From: an uncultured Bacteroidales bacterium
GTDB taxonomy: Bacteria; Bacteroidota; Bacteroidia; Bacteroidales; UBA932
Direction of reading: 5' to 3'
Assembly: GCA_900545245.1 (NCBI GenBank)
Contig: UQYV01000010.1
Coordinates: 21,968 to 85,967 of the forward strand
Length of the DNA stretch: 64,000 bases
Shown: in pieces, positions 49,333 through 59,570 of the stretch
Layout of the letters: each line of letters starts with the position of its first letter
How positions within the stretch are numbered: the stretch's first letter is position 1
The notes under the pieces: model-generated
Database searches by the model: none
What the model was told of the DNA's origin: nothing
The model's input: only the letters and a program-made list of their open reading frames with translations
Translations under genes and position numbers: made by a program

Positions 49333-51012
49333 TTACCATGAAACAGTTGTGGAGTATTCATTGCCGAAACGGTCCGTGACAGTGACGGTTCCCGAGTCGG
49401 ACTCTGCGGACGAATAGCATCTGAAAAGATGCGTCACCGGAGTGGCTACATTGCCAGAATTGTCGAAAAGCTTGAAATCCGCAGATGAACTGAGCGCGGA
49501 GCCGGAGGCCTTGTAGAAATCGAAGACTTCCTTGTAGGCCGCGTCATATTTTCTGTTCTTTTCAGTCACTTTGCTCATGACAGCGGAGCCGTTCTTTGAC
49601 GATGTGAATTTTACATCGCCCCATTTTTCGTCATACATGAAAACGTTGGCATAGACATATTTATCGTCGTATGTACCACGCGGATATGCCCGCAATTGGT
49701 ATGTTGCATCCAGTTTCTTTCCGCCACGCATCGCGACTCCGTCGGCATTGAAGGTGAAATCCCTCAGGGTATATGATGGAATCTCTCCGACGGCCGTTTT
49801 GCTCTGATATGCTATAGGCTTGAATTGCCATGACAGGTTCTCGCCATCTGCTTCCGCTACAATGTAGCCGCGCGGGGTGCCGTCTTCGCATAGCCACTCG
49901 TTAATCCATAGTGCCCCCGTCGCCCTTGAAACAGTGTGCACCTCGATGTTCGGGAACTTTGAGGCGGCCTCATAGACATAATTGAAGCTGTTGTGTACAT
50001 GACCTGCCCACGCATAGACTTTCTTGTACTTTGAAAGAAGCAATGCGTAGTCCGCGCCGTGACGGGTCGTCGTGGTCTGCGAGCGGTCGGTGCCCGATGC
50101 AATCATGAACATCGGTGAATGTGCGCAGACGATGAGAGGAGTCGAATAATCCACGTATGACAGGTCGTTCTGCAACCATTTCCAAATGTCGTCAGTAAGT
50201 CCTTGGTCGTAATCCTTGAGCTGTCCTGACGAATTAAGGCGCATTATCAGATTGTCGAGAACAACGACATGAAACTTCCCGACATTGAAGGAATAGTTCC
50301 TCGGGCCGAGATTGTTTTCGAAATATGCCGCGCCCGCATCGTCGTTGGCCGCAGTGGGGTCATTGTCATGATTGCCGATTACGCTGTAGAATGGGAAGTC
50401 CAGTTTCGCGAGGCTCTTGCAGTAGTTAGCATACAGCGACATATTTTCATGAACGATATCGCCAAGCATCATTCCATAGATGGGGCGTCCGCTGATGGTG
50501 GAAGTATATTCACTTATATCCTTCCACAGATCCTCGCAGCAATCAAGCGAATGGTAGGCGAAATTGTCGTAGGTTGCCGATGCAGCGCGCGGCTGGGGGT
50601 CTCCTGCGATAATCATTGAAAACCTTTCCGGGTCAGCCTTGATCTTGTTCAACGTGAACCGGAGCTGATAGCTTCCGTTGATTTGCTGGGCATCGCCTCT
50701 GCCGAGCCTTTTCCAGAACTGCGGTTTGCCGGATGCCACAGCCGCCTGATAGCCCGAAGGCTGGACAACGGACACGAATTTCACCTTGTCCAAGTCGCTT
50801 TCCATCGCAAATCGACCGTCGGCTCCGGTCTTGACGCATTGGAATCCGTCTGACACGATTACACCCGCCATCGGCTGTGCGCTGTCGTCATAGATTATTC
50901 CTCGAATGTTTGTTTCACCCGGCTCGTCCCCTGGAGTCTCCGATGGTTTGGCTGCAGGAGTGCATGACCAGAGACCGGCCAGCAGCAACAATAATATGGA
51001 TATTTTCTTCAT
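49333..51012 (-). CDS. Calcineurin-like metallophosphoesterase lipoprotein
   Basis: A 559-residue lipoprotein starting at MKKISILLLLLAGLWSC (51012; the frame is open to 51138), lipid-anchored at Cys17. A CarboxypepD-like domain (NIRGIIYDDSAQPMAGVIVS) is followed by the phosphoesterase: Asp138 (GDPQ), Asp185 (LGDIVHEN), Asn214-His215 (VIGNHDND), His298 (VCAHSP), His338 and His340 (AGHVH). A C-terminal beta domain ends in DRFGNEYSTTVSW. The stop codon is part of the 7-base duplication flanking the MITE-like element. It is probably exposed at the surface or periplasm and acts on phosphomono- or diesters in the nutrient imported by the SusCD pair. Confidence 0.92.
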   Translation of the reverse strand: MKKISILLLLLAGLWSCTPAAKPSETPGDEPGETNIRGIIYDDSAQPMAGVIVSDGFQCVKTGADGRFAMESDLDKVKFVSVVQPSGYQAAVASGKPQFWKRLGRGDAQQINGSYQLRFTLNKIKADPERFSMIIAGDPQPRAASATYDNFAYHSLDCCEDLWKDISEYTSTISGRPIYGMMLGDIVHENMSLYANYCKSLAKLDFPFYSVIGNHDNDPTAANDDAGAAYFENNLGPRNYSFNVGKFHVVVLDNLIMRLNSSGQLKDYDQGLTDDIWKWLQNDLSYVDYSTPLIVCAHSPMFMIASGTDRSQTTTTRHGADYALLLSKYKKVYAWAGHVHNSFNYVYEAASKFPNIEVHTVSRATGALWINEWLCEDGTPRGYIVAEADGENLSWQFKPIAYQSKTAVGEIPSYTLRDFTFNADGVAMRGGKKLDATYQLRAYPRGTYDDKYVYANVFMYDEKWGDVKFTSSKNGSAVMSKVTEKNRKYDAAYKEVFDFYKASGSALSSSADFKLFDNSGNVATPVTHLFRCYSSAESDSGTVTVTDRFGNEYSTTVSW

Positions 51013-51020
51013 TTTAACGA

Positions 51021-54000
51021 TTATTTCCCGTCCCAATAAGTGCATGAGGAGATGGTTGCATTGCTGTCTCCGGCGATGAAAGATGAGTAATTGGAGCCCG
51101 TGACGGCATTCCCGCGGACATTTCCTCCTGCCTTGCAACCGCTTATAGTCGTTCCCGACGCTGTTGAACCGGCAATACTGCCGGCTGTTTCGCCTGACTT
51201 GGGCTTTTCTGTTTGACTGATGACGTCTCCGAAGAAAGAGCTCTCATTGCAGCTTGAACCGGTCCAGAGTATTCCTGCTACGCCACCACCGCTGAAAATC
51301 TCGGAACCGGCGGACGTGCCGCTGACCTTGCAGGTTGCAGTGCAGTTTGTGATTGCAGTTTTGTCAGCGATGCCGATGATTCCTCCGACGTAAGCGCGGG
51401 TGCCGTTCGCCATTGTTCCGGTGTTGCTGCAATCGGAGATTTTGGCGTTGCGCAGATAGCCTGCTATTCCGCCGGCCATGCCCCTATAGGACTTGACGGA
51501 AGCGGAGTTGGTGCATCCGGAAATCGCCAGAGAGCCATTATAACTGTTGTTATATCCGTAAGCTCCGATGATTCCGGCTGCGGAGCCGCACTGCTGCCCG
51601 CTCACATTCCACGGATTGTTGTTGTAGTGCTCGTTGTCTATTTCTCCGGTGTTGTGGCAGTCCCTTATTTCCGAGTCGCCGCCCATGATGACTCCGGCTA
51701 TTCCTCCGGCGTGCTGGGCATAGCCGTTAGACTTCGCACAATCTTGTGACTGTGTTATGTTTGTGCCGTTTGTGCATCTGAGAAGTGTGGCTCCGCCTGT
51801 GGAGACGAATCCGACGACACCTCCAAGACCTGAGTATTTATGCTTCAGAGCATTGTTCTTGCTCGCTGTCAAGGTGATGTAGCCTTCCGTCGCGGCGTCC
51901 TCGACCGTAAGATGACCTCCTGATGGTTTGTCTCCGAAAACTCCGGCGCTGCCCACGACAGCTCCGACTCCGAGTGCAAAACTTCCGTATTCTTTGTTTT
52001 TCACATTCAGCGTTATCGTCGATTTCCACAGAGGATGCTTCACCGTAAGGTCGGATGACACGCAACCGCGTCCAATTAGCCCACCGACAAAGACGGTTGT
52101 GAAATTCGTGTTGTTTTCATATTCCGAAACATTGAGGACACCGGCAGAAACCTCCCCATCGTTGCTCAGGTCCAGCACGGCGTCGCAGACAAATTCACCA
52201 TATAGCCCGCCCAATGACAACTGACGGACACCTCTCTGGTCGGTTGTGGCTCCGTTTATGTCGCACTTTCCGTTTTCTGTATTGGCGTTTCCGGAAAGAT
52301 GCGCACCTTCAAGATAGCCCGCGATTCCGCCTATGCGCTGAATCTTGACGTCTGAACCCGATACCAGTCCGGCATCGTTGGTGCAGCCGCTGATTGCTCC
52401 GTCCGTCATATTCCATCCGACGATGCCGCCCATGCTGATGTAGCGTGATGCGTCATTTGTGTTGTCAACGAGTCTCAATGCGGAAGTTGTGACGCGACCG
52501 CAGTTTTTGGAGTCCTTAACGGTTCCGGCGTTTGAGCCGGTGACGCCACCGAGATAATGGTTATATGACACCGCCGCATCCGACACTGTTCCGTTGTTGG
52601 AACACTTGTCAATGCTTCCGCCGTTCATGCCCGCGAGGCCTCCTACATGAAACTGCCCCTGTCCGCTGGCCGTCTTGCAGGCATCGGTGACATTGACGTA
52701 GCCGTAATTGTGGGAGTTGCTTATGATTGTACTGCCTTGTGAACGTCCCGCAAGCCCTCCGACAAACGCCGAGGTAGATGCATTCAGCGATGACGCACTC
52801 ATCGTCACTTTCGCGTAGTTGTTGCATTCGGAAACCATGCAGTCCGTCAGTGAACCGGCAAGAGCCGCGACAAAGCATTCTGTCATATATTCCCCACTTG
52901 TGGAGAATGCCGATGATTCGTCGATTACGACATTTGAAATGGACGCGCCTTCGCATATTCCGAAAAGCGGAGAGGATGCTTTCAGGTTCAGAATCTTTCT
53001 GTACCGTCCGTCGAAAACCCCCGTGAACGGATGTGCTGTTGTTCCGGCAGAAATCCATTCCCCTGACATTGACGACATATCTATGTTGTTCAGTAATACG
53101 ACCTTGCCGTCTTTTTGCCATTCACTTATGTCTCCGCCCTCATTCACCGTCTGCGCGAACAGTTTCAGACCATCGGCGGACATAATCCCGTTCACCGTAT
53201 AATATTCCTGCTTAATCGATGGAAGCACGACATCCGCATCCTTGTCCGCTACATCAAAAGTAATTTGCGGCCTGCGTACGGTCCGAGTGTCGCTTGGATT
53301 GTCGGCAACGACAAAACTATAGGTGTCGGTGTTGTTCTCATTTCTTTCCACGGAATAGGTAATCCATTCCGGCAGAGCTATTGCACTCACTCCGGATGCA
53401 GGTACGGTTATCTTTACGGAAGGACAGTCTTGAGCCGGCAGAACGATGTTGCCCTCATTGTCATAGGTCATTTCGTTTCCGAACTGGAAGACACTGAACT
53501 GCGAATCCGGTTCGGTCAGGTCCGCCCGGCGGAAGCCTATGGAGCCGAACCGCGCTGCTGACTCGTTGGCGTTCCAGCTGACACTTACCTTTGTCTTGGT
53601 CACGCCGTTTTCAGAGACTGGGGTACCAACTTTGGCGGCTGACATCCAGTCGTTTCCGACAATTTCCCATTCCACTCCGTCCATTACAGAAACTTCAAGT
53701 TCTTCTGTTCCTGACGTTTTGGAACTTACGGAGAACAGCTTATTGACAATAAATACGTTGCCTGTTTGGCTGACCTGAATTGCCAAACATTTATATTGCC
53801 CGGAGACGAAAGTGATGTTCGCGCTCTCGCGGTCTGAATACTCGCCATTTGCGAGAATGTTCAAGGTGAATCCGCCGTCTCCTTTGTGGGTCTCCTCCAC
53901 GACCTGACACCAATCGGCATCCGATGCCATGTTCCAGTATATGTCCTGATTGTTGAGCGTTACTCCGACGCGTATGCTTCTGCTGGCCGAATTGAATTGC

Positions 54001-54143
54001 AGCGACTTGACTTCAGCGTCATTGTAGGTGCAACTGAACTCTATGGGCTTCAGTTCCTTCTTCTGATTGTCATGAGGTTCCTTTGAACAGCCTGCTGCGA
54101 TGACCGACAGAATCAGCGGCAATAGTATATTATATCCTTTCAT
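51021..54143 (-). CDS. BACON and GLUG-repeat surface lipoprotein
   Basis: A 1040-residue lipoprotein (lipobox VIAAGC, Cys19). One or two BACON-like domains occupy about 30-320 (NMASDADWCQVVEETHKGDG and SQTGNVFIVN). GLUG-type repeats fill the rest (VGGLAGMNGGSIDKCSNNGT and variants). It lies directly after SusD, where surface glycan-binding proteins are usually encoded, so it probably binds ligand at the cell surface. It is 8 bases before the phosphoesterase gene start. Confidence 0.85.
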   Translation of the reverse strand: MKGYNILLPLILSVIAAGCSKEPHDNQKKELKPIEFSCTYNDAEVKSLQFNSASRSIRVGVTLNNQDIYWNMASDADWCQVVEETHKGDGGFTLNILANGEYSDRESANITFVSGQYKCLAIQVSQTGNVFIVNKLFSVSSKTSGTEELEVSVMDGVEWEIVGNDWMSAAKVGTPVSENGVTKTKVSVSWNANESAARFGSIGFRRADLTEPDSQFSVFQFGNEMTYDNEGNIVLPAQDCPSVKITVPASGVSAIALPEWITYSVERNENNTDTYSFVVADNPSDTRTVRRPQITFDVADKDADVVLPSIKQEYYTVNGIMSADGLKLFAQTVNEGGDISEWQKDGKVVLLNNIDMSSMSGEWISAGTTAHPFTGVFDGRYRKILNLKASSPLFGICEGASISNVVIDESSAFSTSGEYMTECFVAALAGSLTDCMVSECNNYAKVTMSASSLNASTSAFVGGLAGRSQGSTIISNSHNYGYVNVTDACKTASGQGQFHVGGLAGMNGGSIDKCSNNGTVSDAAVSYNHYLGGVTGSNAGTVKDSKNCGRVTTSALRLVDNTNDASRYISMGGIVGWNMTDGAISGCTNDAGLVSGSDVKIQRIGGIAGYLEGAHLSGNANTENGKCDINGATTDQRGVRQLSLGGLYGEFVCDAVLDLSNDGEVSAGVLNVSEYENNTNFTTVFVGGLIGRGCVSSDLTVKHPLWKSTITLNVKNKEYGSFALGVGAVVGSAGVFGDKPSGGHLTVEDAATEGYITLTASKNNALKHKYSGLGGVVGFVSTGGATLLRCTNGTNITQSQDCAKSNGYAQHAGGIAGVIMGGDSEIRDCHNTGEIDNEHYNNNPWNVSGQQCGSAAGIIGAYGYNNSYNGSLAISGCTNSASVKSYRGMAGGIAGYLRNAKISDCSNTGTMANGTRAYVGGIIGIADKTAITNCTATCKVSGTSAGSEIFSGGGVAGILWTGSSCNESSFFGDVISQTEKPKSGETAGSIAGSTASGTTISGCKAGGNVRGNAVTGSNYSSFIAGDSNATISSCTYWDGK

Positions 54144-54164
54144 ATCAAAAACTTATCTTGTCTG

Positions 54165-55826
54165 TTATTTTCTTCCGCGCAGCCTGTTGCCTCGACTTTC
54201 CGTCGTTGACGCCCACCACAGGTCTGTCTGCATATTGTTCGTCCCGCCGAGCCAGCTGTCAAGCGCTTCCTGATAGGTGACAGGGTTGCGGTACTTCTCG
54301 TCAGCAGGATACCTTAGGCGTGTGGGCAGAATGTAGTTGTTGCCGGCAGCAGGACCGTTTGTCTTGAGAATAGGGTAGCCCGTGCGCCTGTAGTCGCACC
54401 AAGATTCTATGCCTACCCAGAACATCGAAATCCATTTCTGGGTGAGAATGGTCTCAAGCGCATTGTCTGCCTCGATTTCAGAGGAAAGGATGCCGAGGAA
54501 TGCCGTCATGGTCTCGCTGTCGTGAGTCTCCTCCGTGTTCCATTCGAGGACAGACTGCTCGACCGCCTCAAGATAGAGCCGCTTCACTTCCGGATAGCTG
54601 ATGTCTATGAGTCCGCGTTGCCCGGCTTCGGCGAATATGAACAGAAGCTCTGAATAGTTCATCAGGGCATAATGTTCAGCGTTCTGAAGATTGCCGACCG
54701 AATTGCCGGCACCGCGCGGGTATCTTCCCACCTGTGAATTGCCTGCTGCCGATACATGAGTTTCGAGAAACTCGTCAAGATCACTTTTGAAAAGCTGGGT
54801 TGGAGCACCGAGCGGGCGTGTGAAATAATAGTAGAAACGTGGGTCGGAGAGACCTTTCTTCTTGTTATACATTTTGTTGACGAGGGTTTCGCAGGCGATG
54901 ACGCTGTTCCATATTCCCGAAGTCGTCGAATAGAACGGAGTGTAGAGAGCGGAGTTATACTTGCTGAAACCGACCAGTGCGGCGTCGCTCCGGCCTCGCA
55001 TCAGCGCATAGTCCCCGCCTTCGGAAACGAAACAGTCATAAAGTTCCGCAATCTTGTTTCTTACGTTGAAATCCGGTCTATCCGTGCCGCTCATGTCCAT
55101 GATTCCGCCTTCTTCCTCGACTTTCAGCGAAGCCCTCATGAGCAGACGAAGGTAGAGCGAATTGCCAAGACGTCGCCATTTGTCGACGTTTCCCTCATAC
55201 ATGTAGTCGCACAACGGGCTGAAATCAGTCTGTGAAAGTTCACCCGAATTCTTCATCTCATCTGCCTCAACGAATGCGGAGTTCGCGTCCTCCAAAAGGG
55301 CGAAAAGATCGGAATATATGAGTTTCATGTCGTCATATTTCATCGTGTAGCTGACGTCATCCTTCTGGAGAGCAATCTTCAGCGCGTCGAAGTAGGGGAC
55401 ATTGCCGTAGGCATCCACGATGTTCGACATCACCAGTGCCTTCTGAACCATAGCAACTCCCTTCATTGCGGGGTTGCTCTCCTTTTTAGCCTGCGCGAGC
55501 ATATATTCGGCATTGCCTGCCTGGATGTACAGACCAAGCCAAATTGATGCGTCGGTGGATTCCGTGATGGAGTAGTTATAGTTCATCTGCGACGTCACTT
55601 CGGTGTTGTAGTTGATGCTGTACTGCATCAGCTCGGACATGAGGTCGTATGACCGAGAGACAAGGGTGTATTCAGTGTTGTAGAGAATCGGCTGAACGAA
55701 GGACTCCGCCGGCGCGTCCTTGAGCGCATACGGATTTTTGTTCATCTCGTCGAACTTCGAACAGGACGATGCCGCCGCAATAACTGCTGCAACTACAATA
55801 TATCTTAAAAATCTGTTCATATTCAC
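54165..55826 (-). CDS. SusD/RagB-like nutrient-binding lipoprotein
   Basis: A 553-residue outer-membrane lipoprotein (Cys22 in AAASSC) of the SusD-like_2 type, with N-terminal SKFDEMNKNPYA, the TPR-like QKALVMSNIVDAYGNVPYFD and ELLFIFAEAGQRG segments, and the C-terminal NNMQTDLWWAST. It forms the lid of the SusC channel. It starts 6 bases after the SusC stop. The ligand cannot be told from sequence. Confidence 0.95.
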   Translation of the reverse strand: MNMNRFLRYIVVAAVIAAASSCSKFDEMNKNPYALKDAPAESFVQPILYNTEYTLVSRSYDLMSELMQYSINYNTEVTSQMNYNYSITESTDASIWLGLYIQAGNAEYMLAQAKKESNPAMKGVAMVQKALVMSNIVDAYGNVPYFDALKIALQKDDVSYTMKYDDMKLIYSDLFALLEDANSAFVEADEMKNSGELSQTDFSPLCDYMYEGNVDKWRRLGNSLYLRLLMRASLKVEEEGGIMDMSGTDRPDFNVRNKIAELYDCFVSEGGDYALMRGRSDAALVGFSKYNSALYTPFYSTTSGIWNSVIACETLVNKMYNKKKGLSDPRFYYYFTRPLGAPTQLFKSDLDEFLETHVSAAGNSQVGRYPRGAGNSVGNLQNAEHYALMNYSELLFIFAEAGQRGLIDISYPEVKRLYLEAVEQSVLEWNTEETHDSETMTAFLGILSSEIEADNALETILTQKWISMFWVGIESWCDYRRTGYPILKTNGPAAGNNYILPTRLRYPADEKYRNPVTYQEALDSWLGGTNNMQTDLWWASTTESRGNRLRGRK

Positions 55827-55832
55827 TCTCTA

Positions 55833-58800
55833 TTAGAACGTTATTTTCAGGTTCGCTCCATACTGCGCTCCGGACGGCATCTGGAGGATTTCAAATCCAG
55901 GGATAATCGCGCTTCCCCTCATCGACACTCCTTCCGGATCCCAGCCCGGGAACTCGCTCCAGCAGAAGAGGTTGTTGCCATAGACGGCCACGGACAGACC
56001 GCGTATAACCCTGGTCCTTGCAAGGAGTTTCTTGGGGAACGAATACTCGATGCGTGCCTCGCGAAGCTTGAGAAACTGCGTGCTGACGAAGTTCGCCTCC
56101 GCATTGGTGTTGCTGAAAGCAGAATGGTAGTATTCAGAAATCTCGTTGCGCGGAATCGTATAGTCGTTGATTTTATAGTTCCCGTCATCCATCAGGACCA
56201 CGCCCTCCGCAATCATTCCTCCTTCTCGTCCGGTGAGTGTGCCCGTTCCCTTTCCACGGTAGTTCAGCACCCAATTGGTGTAGGAGAACACATGACCGCC
56301 GTACTGACCATCAAAGCTTACCGATGCCTTGATGTCCTTCCAACGGAACGACAGATTGAAGCCGCCGCGCCATTTTGGGCTGCAGTCACCGATGTATTGC
56401 AGATCTTCGTCGGTCTGTGGTTTGCCCTGCTTGTCCAGAACGACCATGCCGGAAACATCCTGCATCATGCCGTCGCTGCCTATTGCATAGGAACCTTCCG
56501 GCGCCCTCTTGTAACCCTTTCCGTACATAGACGTGAGCGAACTGCCTTCATAGGCGGTCATCAGCGCGTGGGAGGAATATCTGGCTACAATCCATGAGTC
56601 AATGCCCTCTCCGAGGGAAAGAACTCTGTTGCGGTTGAACGACCAGTTCAGGCCGAGTTCAAGCTGGATGTCATTGGTTTTCAATAGTATTCCGGATGCT
56701 GTAAGCTCCATTCCCCAGTTGCGGATGGTTCCGGCGTTGGTATATACGCTGCTGGCTCCGGTTCCGTATGAAACGGGCATATCGGCAATCAGGTTCTTCG
56801 ACGTTCCGTCATAATAGGCGATGTCCATTTTCAGCCTGTTGCGGAACATCCTTATGTCCGCGCCTACCTCCCATGAAGTGACGATTTCAGGTTTCAGAGA
56901 GCTGTTGGATTTCGCGGATGGGAGTGCAACGCCGCCAGGGAACTTGGTGCTTGCGAGATATTCCTCGATGCGGTAGGCCGAGGTGTCGTGTCCTACCTGC
57001 GCCCATGATGCGCGGACTTTCATCAGATTGACCAGTCCGTTTGTGCGTCCGAAGTCGAAGAGATCGTTGAGGGCGGCACTTGCTGAGACTGACGGGTAGA
57101 AATAGGAGCGGTTCTCCGCAGGAAGTGTGCTGGACCAGTCGTTGCGGCCCGTCACATCGAGGAAAATCGCGTTCTTCCACGAGAACTGGAGAAGCGCATA
57201 CAGTGAGTTGGTCTGGCGCTTGTAGCCGTAGTTGTCGACTTTTATCTCCCCGAGGGAGTTGGCAAGAGAATAGACTCCAGGCTGCTTGAGCTTGTCCGCC
57301 GTCTGGAACTGCCTCCTGTAGTTCTGGCTGAGGATGTTGCCACCGACATTTCCTGTGAAATGGAAGTCAGCCCCGAGTTCCGTGTCATACTTCAGAAGAA
57401 AGTCTCCCGTGAACTGCATCGAAGTGATGTTCTGCTCGCGATACCATCCCTCTGGATTCGCCTGAGTGGATGTGGCTTGTCTCTGCGTGCGGAAGTCGTT
57501 GCTCATGTCAAGACCTCCGCGCAGCATGAGGGTAAGTCCCTTGCAGAAAGTGATGTCGAACTTGGTGTTGCCATAGACGCGGTTTTTCAACTGGTCGTTT
57601 GTACATTCGTTGGCGATGAAATAGGCGTTGTTCTTGCCTCCGGACAGGTTGGTGTCCTGCGCAATGCCCTCCTGCCCTGCAAGCCAGTAGTTCTTTGCCC
57701 ACGACATATCAACGTTGGGGGCGTAGGTCCAGAGGCTGTACATCACTGAGGTAGAGCCATATCCGGACGATGTCGGGATGTTGTCGCACTGCTGGCGCTT
57801 GAAATTTACCGAAGTCTCGGCGGACAGCCACTTAGCAAGATTATTCGCGGTCTTGAGCGATATGTACTGTTTGTTGTAGTTCGTGTTCGGAACCATCATG
57901 TCGCCGCGCGTGTCGCTGAATGTGACTCTTATGGAGTTCTTGTTGTTTATCTTTCCTGAGACGGAAAGAGAGTTGCTGACCACGTATGCTGTGCGGAAAT
58001 AGTCCTTGAACCAGTCCCCGTGGCTCACGAAAGGGGTGGCGGTTCGCTGGAAGTCGCCCTCCTCATTCTTTGTGCCTCCGATGGAATAGCGGTCGTCATA
58101 GTATTGATACTGAAGCGAGCCGTCCATCATCGGTCCCCATGATTCCAGAGAGACAGTGCTCTTGTACTCCGGCACCGGATGGTAGCCCGAGCCTTTTAGA
58201 GCGTCGCCGCTTTTTAGGTAATAGTAATAGTCCGGATTCGAGCCTTGTCCATATTCGTACTGGAGGTCCGGTGATGTAGCCAACGTCTCGAACATTACGT
58301 TGGTGTTGTAGGAAACGCTAATCTTGGAGTCTTGGTTGCCACCCGATTTCGTGGTTATGATGATGGCTCCGTTGGCTGCGTTTGAACCATAGAGTGCGGT
58401 GGCGGCCGGTCCTTTCAAAACAGTGATGTTCTCTATGTCATCGGGATTGACGTCACCCGTTCCGTCGCCGTAGTCTATCGAGAATGTCGAATCATCTCCT
58501 CCGGCCGTTGATGATGTGGAGGTGTTGAACATCGGGACTCCGTCGATGACGAACAGCGCCGAGTTGTTCGCCAAATCCACTGACGATTCGCCCCTCAGCG
58601 TTACACGCATTGAGCCTCCCGGACCGGAGTTTGTCCTGTCAATCGCCAGACCCGCCACCTTGCCGGCAAGTCCTCCGAGCCAGTTGGAAGAGGCCGCAGC
58701 GTTGGAGAAATTTGCCCCATCTACCTTGGTGGTGGCGTAGCCGAGAGACTTCTCGTCGCGCTTCATTCCGAAGGCCGTGACGACCACGGACTCAAGCACC

Positions 58801-59444
58801 TGAACGTCGTCCATCATCCTGATATTCAGCTCCCTTCGACTCCCGACCTTGACTACTTCGTCCTTGTAGCCCATTGAACTGAACCTGAGCTGCTGCTCAG
58901 GCAGGACGCTGATGGCGAAGACACCATCATTGTCGGTAATCACTCCGGTTGCCGTTCCTTCGATGAGTACTCCCACGCCGGGCATCGGCTGCCCCTGTGA
59001 ATCTTTCACTATTCCGGAGACGACATGCGCGGTCTGCCCGGAGTTTGCCGGGGCATCGTCTTTAGTCTGATTTCCTGAGTTGCCATTATCCGTTGTCGCG
59101 GACTTGACGTCGGTCTTTATGGCAATCTTGTTTCCGAGCACCTCAAACGTGCAGCCCGTTCCAGCCAATGCCTTTTCCAAAACTTCACTTACAGGAAGGT
59201 TCTCGGCTTCTACCGAAACGTTCCCGGCCTTTTCAAGAACCTGTACGCTGTAGAAGAAGGTGTAGCTGCATTTCTTTTCGATTGCCGCAATGAATTCCCG
59301 CAAAGGAAGGTTCTTCGCAGAGATGCTTATGACCGGCTCCTGCCGTGCTTGCGTGGCGAACACGCAGGGCGACGACAGGATGGTGCATAATGTCATCATC
59401 ACGGAAAAGGCGGCGATGCGCAATCTTTTCATGAAGAGATTCAT
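55833..59444 (-). CDS. SusC/RagA-like TonB-dependent transporter with STN domain
   Basis: An outer-membrane receptor of 1203 residues when started at MNLFMKRLRIAAF (59444); the open frame extends to 59777, but the earlier codons overlap the upstream gene and the 12-base repeat. After the signal peptide come an STN domain (ISISAKNLPLREFIAAIEKK) for signalling to FecR, a CarboxypepD-like domain (VVSGIVKDSQGQPMPGVGVL), the plug (ITVLKGPAATALYGSNAANG) and the beta barrel ending in KITF. Import is powered by TonB. It pairs with the SusD-like gene. Confidence 0.95.
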   Translation of the reverse strand: MNLFMKRLRIAAFSVMMTLCTILSSPCVFATQARQEPVISISAKNLPLREFIAAIEKKCSYTFFYSVQVLEKAGNVSVEAENLPVSEVLEKALAGTGCTFEVLGNKIAIKTDVKSATTDNGNSGNQTKDDAPANSGQTAHVVSGIVKDSQGQPMPGVGVLIEGTATGVITDNDGVFAISVLPEQQLRFSSMGYKDEVVKVGSRRELNIRMMDDVQVLESVVVTAFGMKRDEKSLGYATTKVDGANFSNAAASSNWLGGLAGKVAGLAIDRTNSGPGGSMRVTLRGESSVDLANNSALFVIDGVPMFNTSTSSTAGGDDSTFSIDYGDGTGDVNPDDIENITVLKGPAATALYGSNAANGAIIITTKSGGNQDSKISVSYNTNVMFETLATSPDLQYEYGQGSNPDYYYYLKSGDALKGSGYHPVPEYKSTVSLESWGPMMDGSLQYQYYDDRYSIGGTKNEEGDFQRTATPFVSHGDWFKDYFRTAYVVSNSLSVSGKINNKNSIRVTFSDTRGDMMVPNTNYNKQYISLKTANNLAKWLSAETSVNFKRQQCDNIPTSSGYGSTSVMYSLWTYAPNVDMSWAKNYWLAGQEGIAQDTNLSGGKNNAYFIANECTNDQLKNRVYGNTKFDITFCKGLTLMLRGGLDMSNDFRTQRQATSTQANPEGWYREQNITSMQFTGDFLLKYDTELGADFHFTGNVGGNILSQNYRRQFQTADKLKQPGVYSLANSLGEIKVDNYGYKRQTNSLYALLQFSWKNAIFLDVTGRNDWSSTLPAENRSYFYPSVSASAALNDLFDFGRTNGLVNLMKVRASWAQVGHDTSAYRIEEYLASTKFPGGVALPSAKSNSSLKPEIVTSWEVGADIRMFRNRLKMDIAYYDGTSKNLIADMPVSYGTGASSVYTNAGTIRNWGMELTASGILLKTNDIQLELGLNWSFNRNRVLSLGEGIDSWIVARYSSHALMTAYEGSSLTSMYGKGYKRAPEGSYAIGSDGMMQDVSGMVVLDKQGKPQTDEDLQYIGDCSPKWRGGFNLSFRWKDIKASVSFDGQYGGHVFSYTNWVLNYRGKGTGTLTGREGGMIAEGVVLMDDGNYKINDYTIPRNEISEYYHSAFSNTNAEANFVSTQFLKLREARIEYSFPKKLLARTRVIRGLSVAVYGNNLFCWSEFPGWDPEGVSMRGSAIIPGFEILQMPSGAQYGANLKITF

Positions 59445-59514
59445 ATTTCGATGTTTTCGTATGTATTCTTTGTGTTTTCTCCGACCTGGAAACGCTTTTG
59501 GTTTTCCCCTTAGA

Positions 59515-59570
59515 GTGTCCCTTAGAGTGTCCCTTAGAGTGTCCCTTAGAGTGTCCCTTAGAGTGTTCCG
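59515..59570. repeat. Five 12-base tandem repeats at a stop codon
   Basis: The minus strand reads GGRACACTCTAA five times. The first unit contains the stop codon of the fimbrillin/GLUG gene (Gly-Thr-Leu-stop), and each later unit repeats an in-frame stop. Confidence 0.85.
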
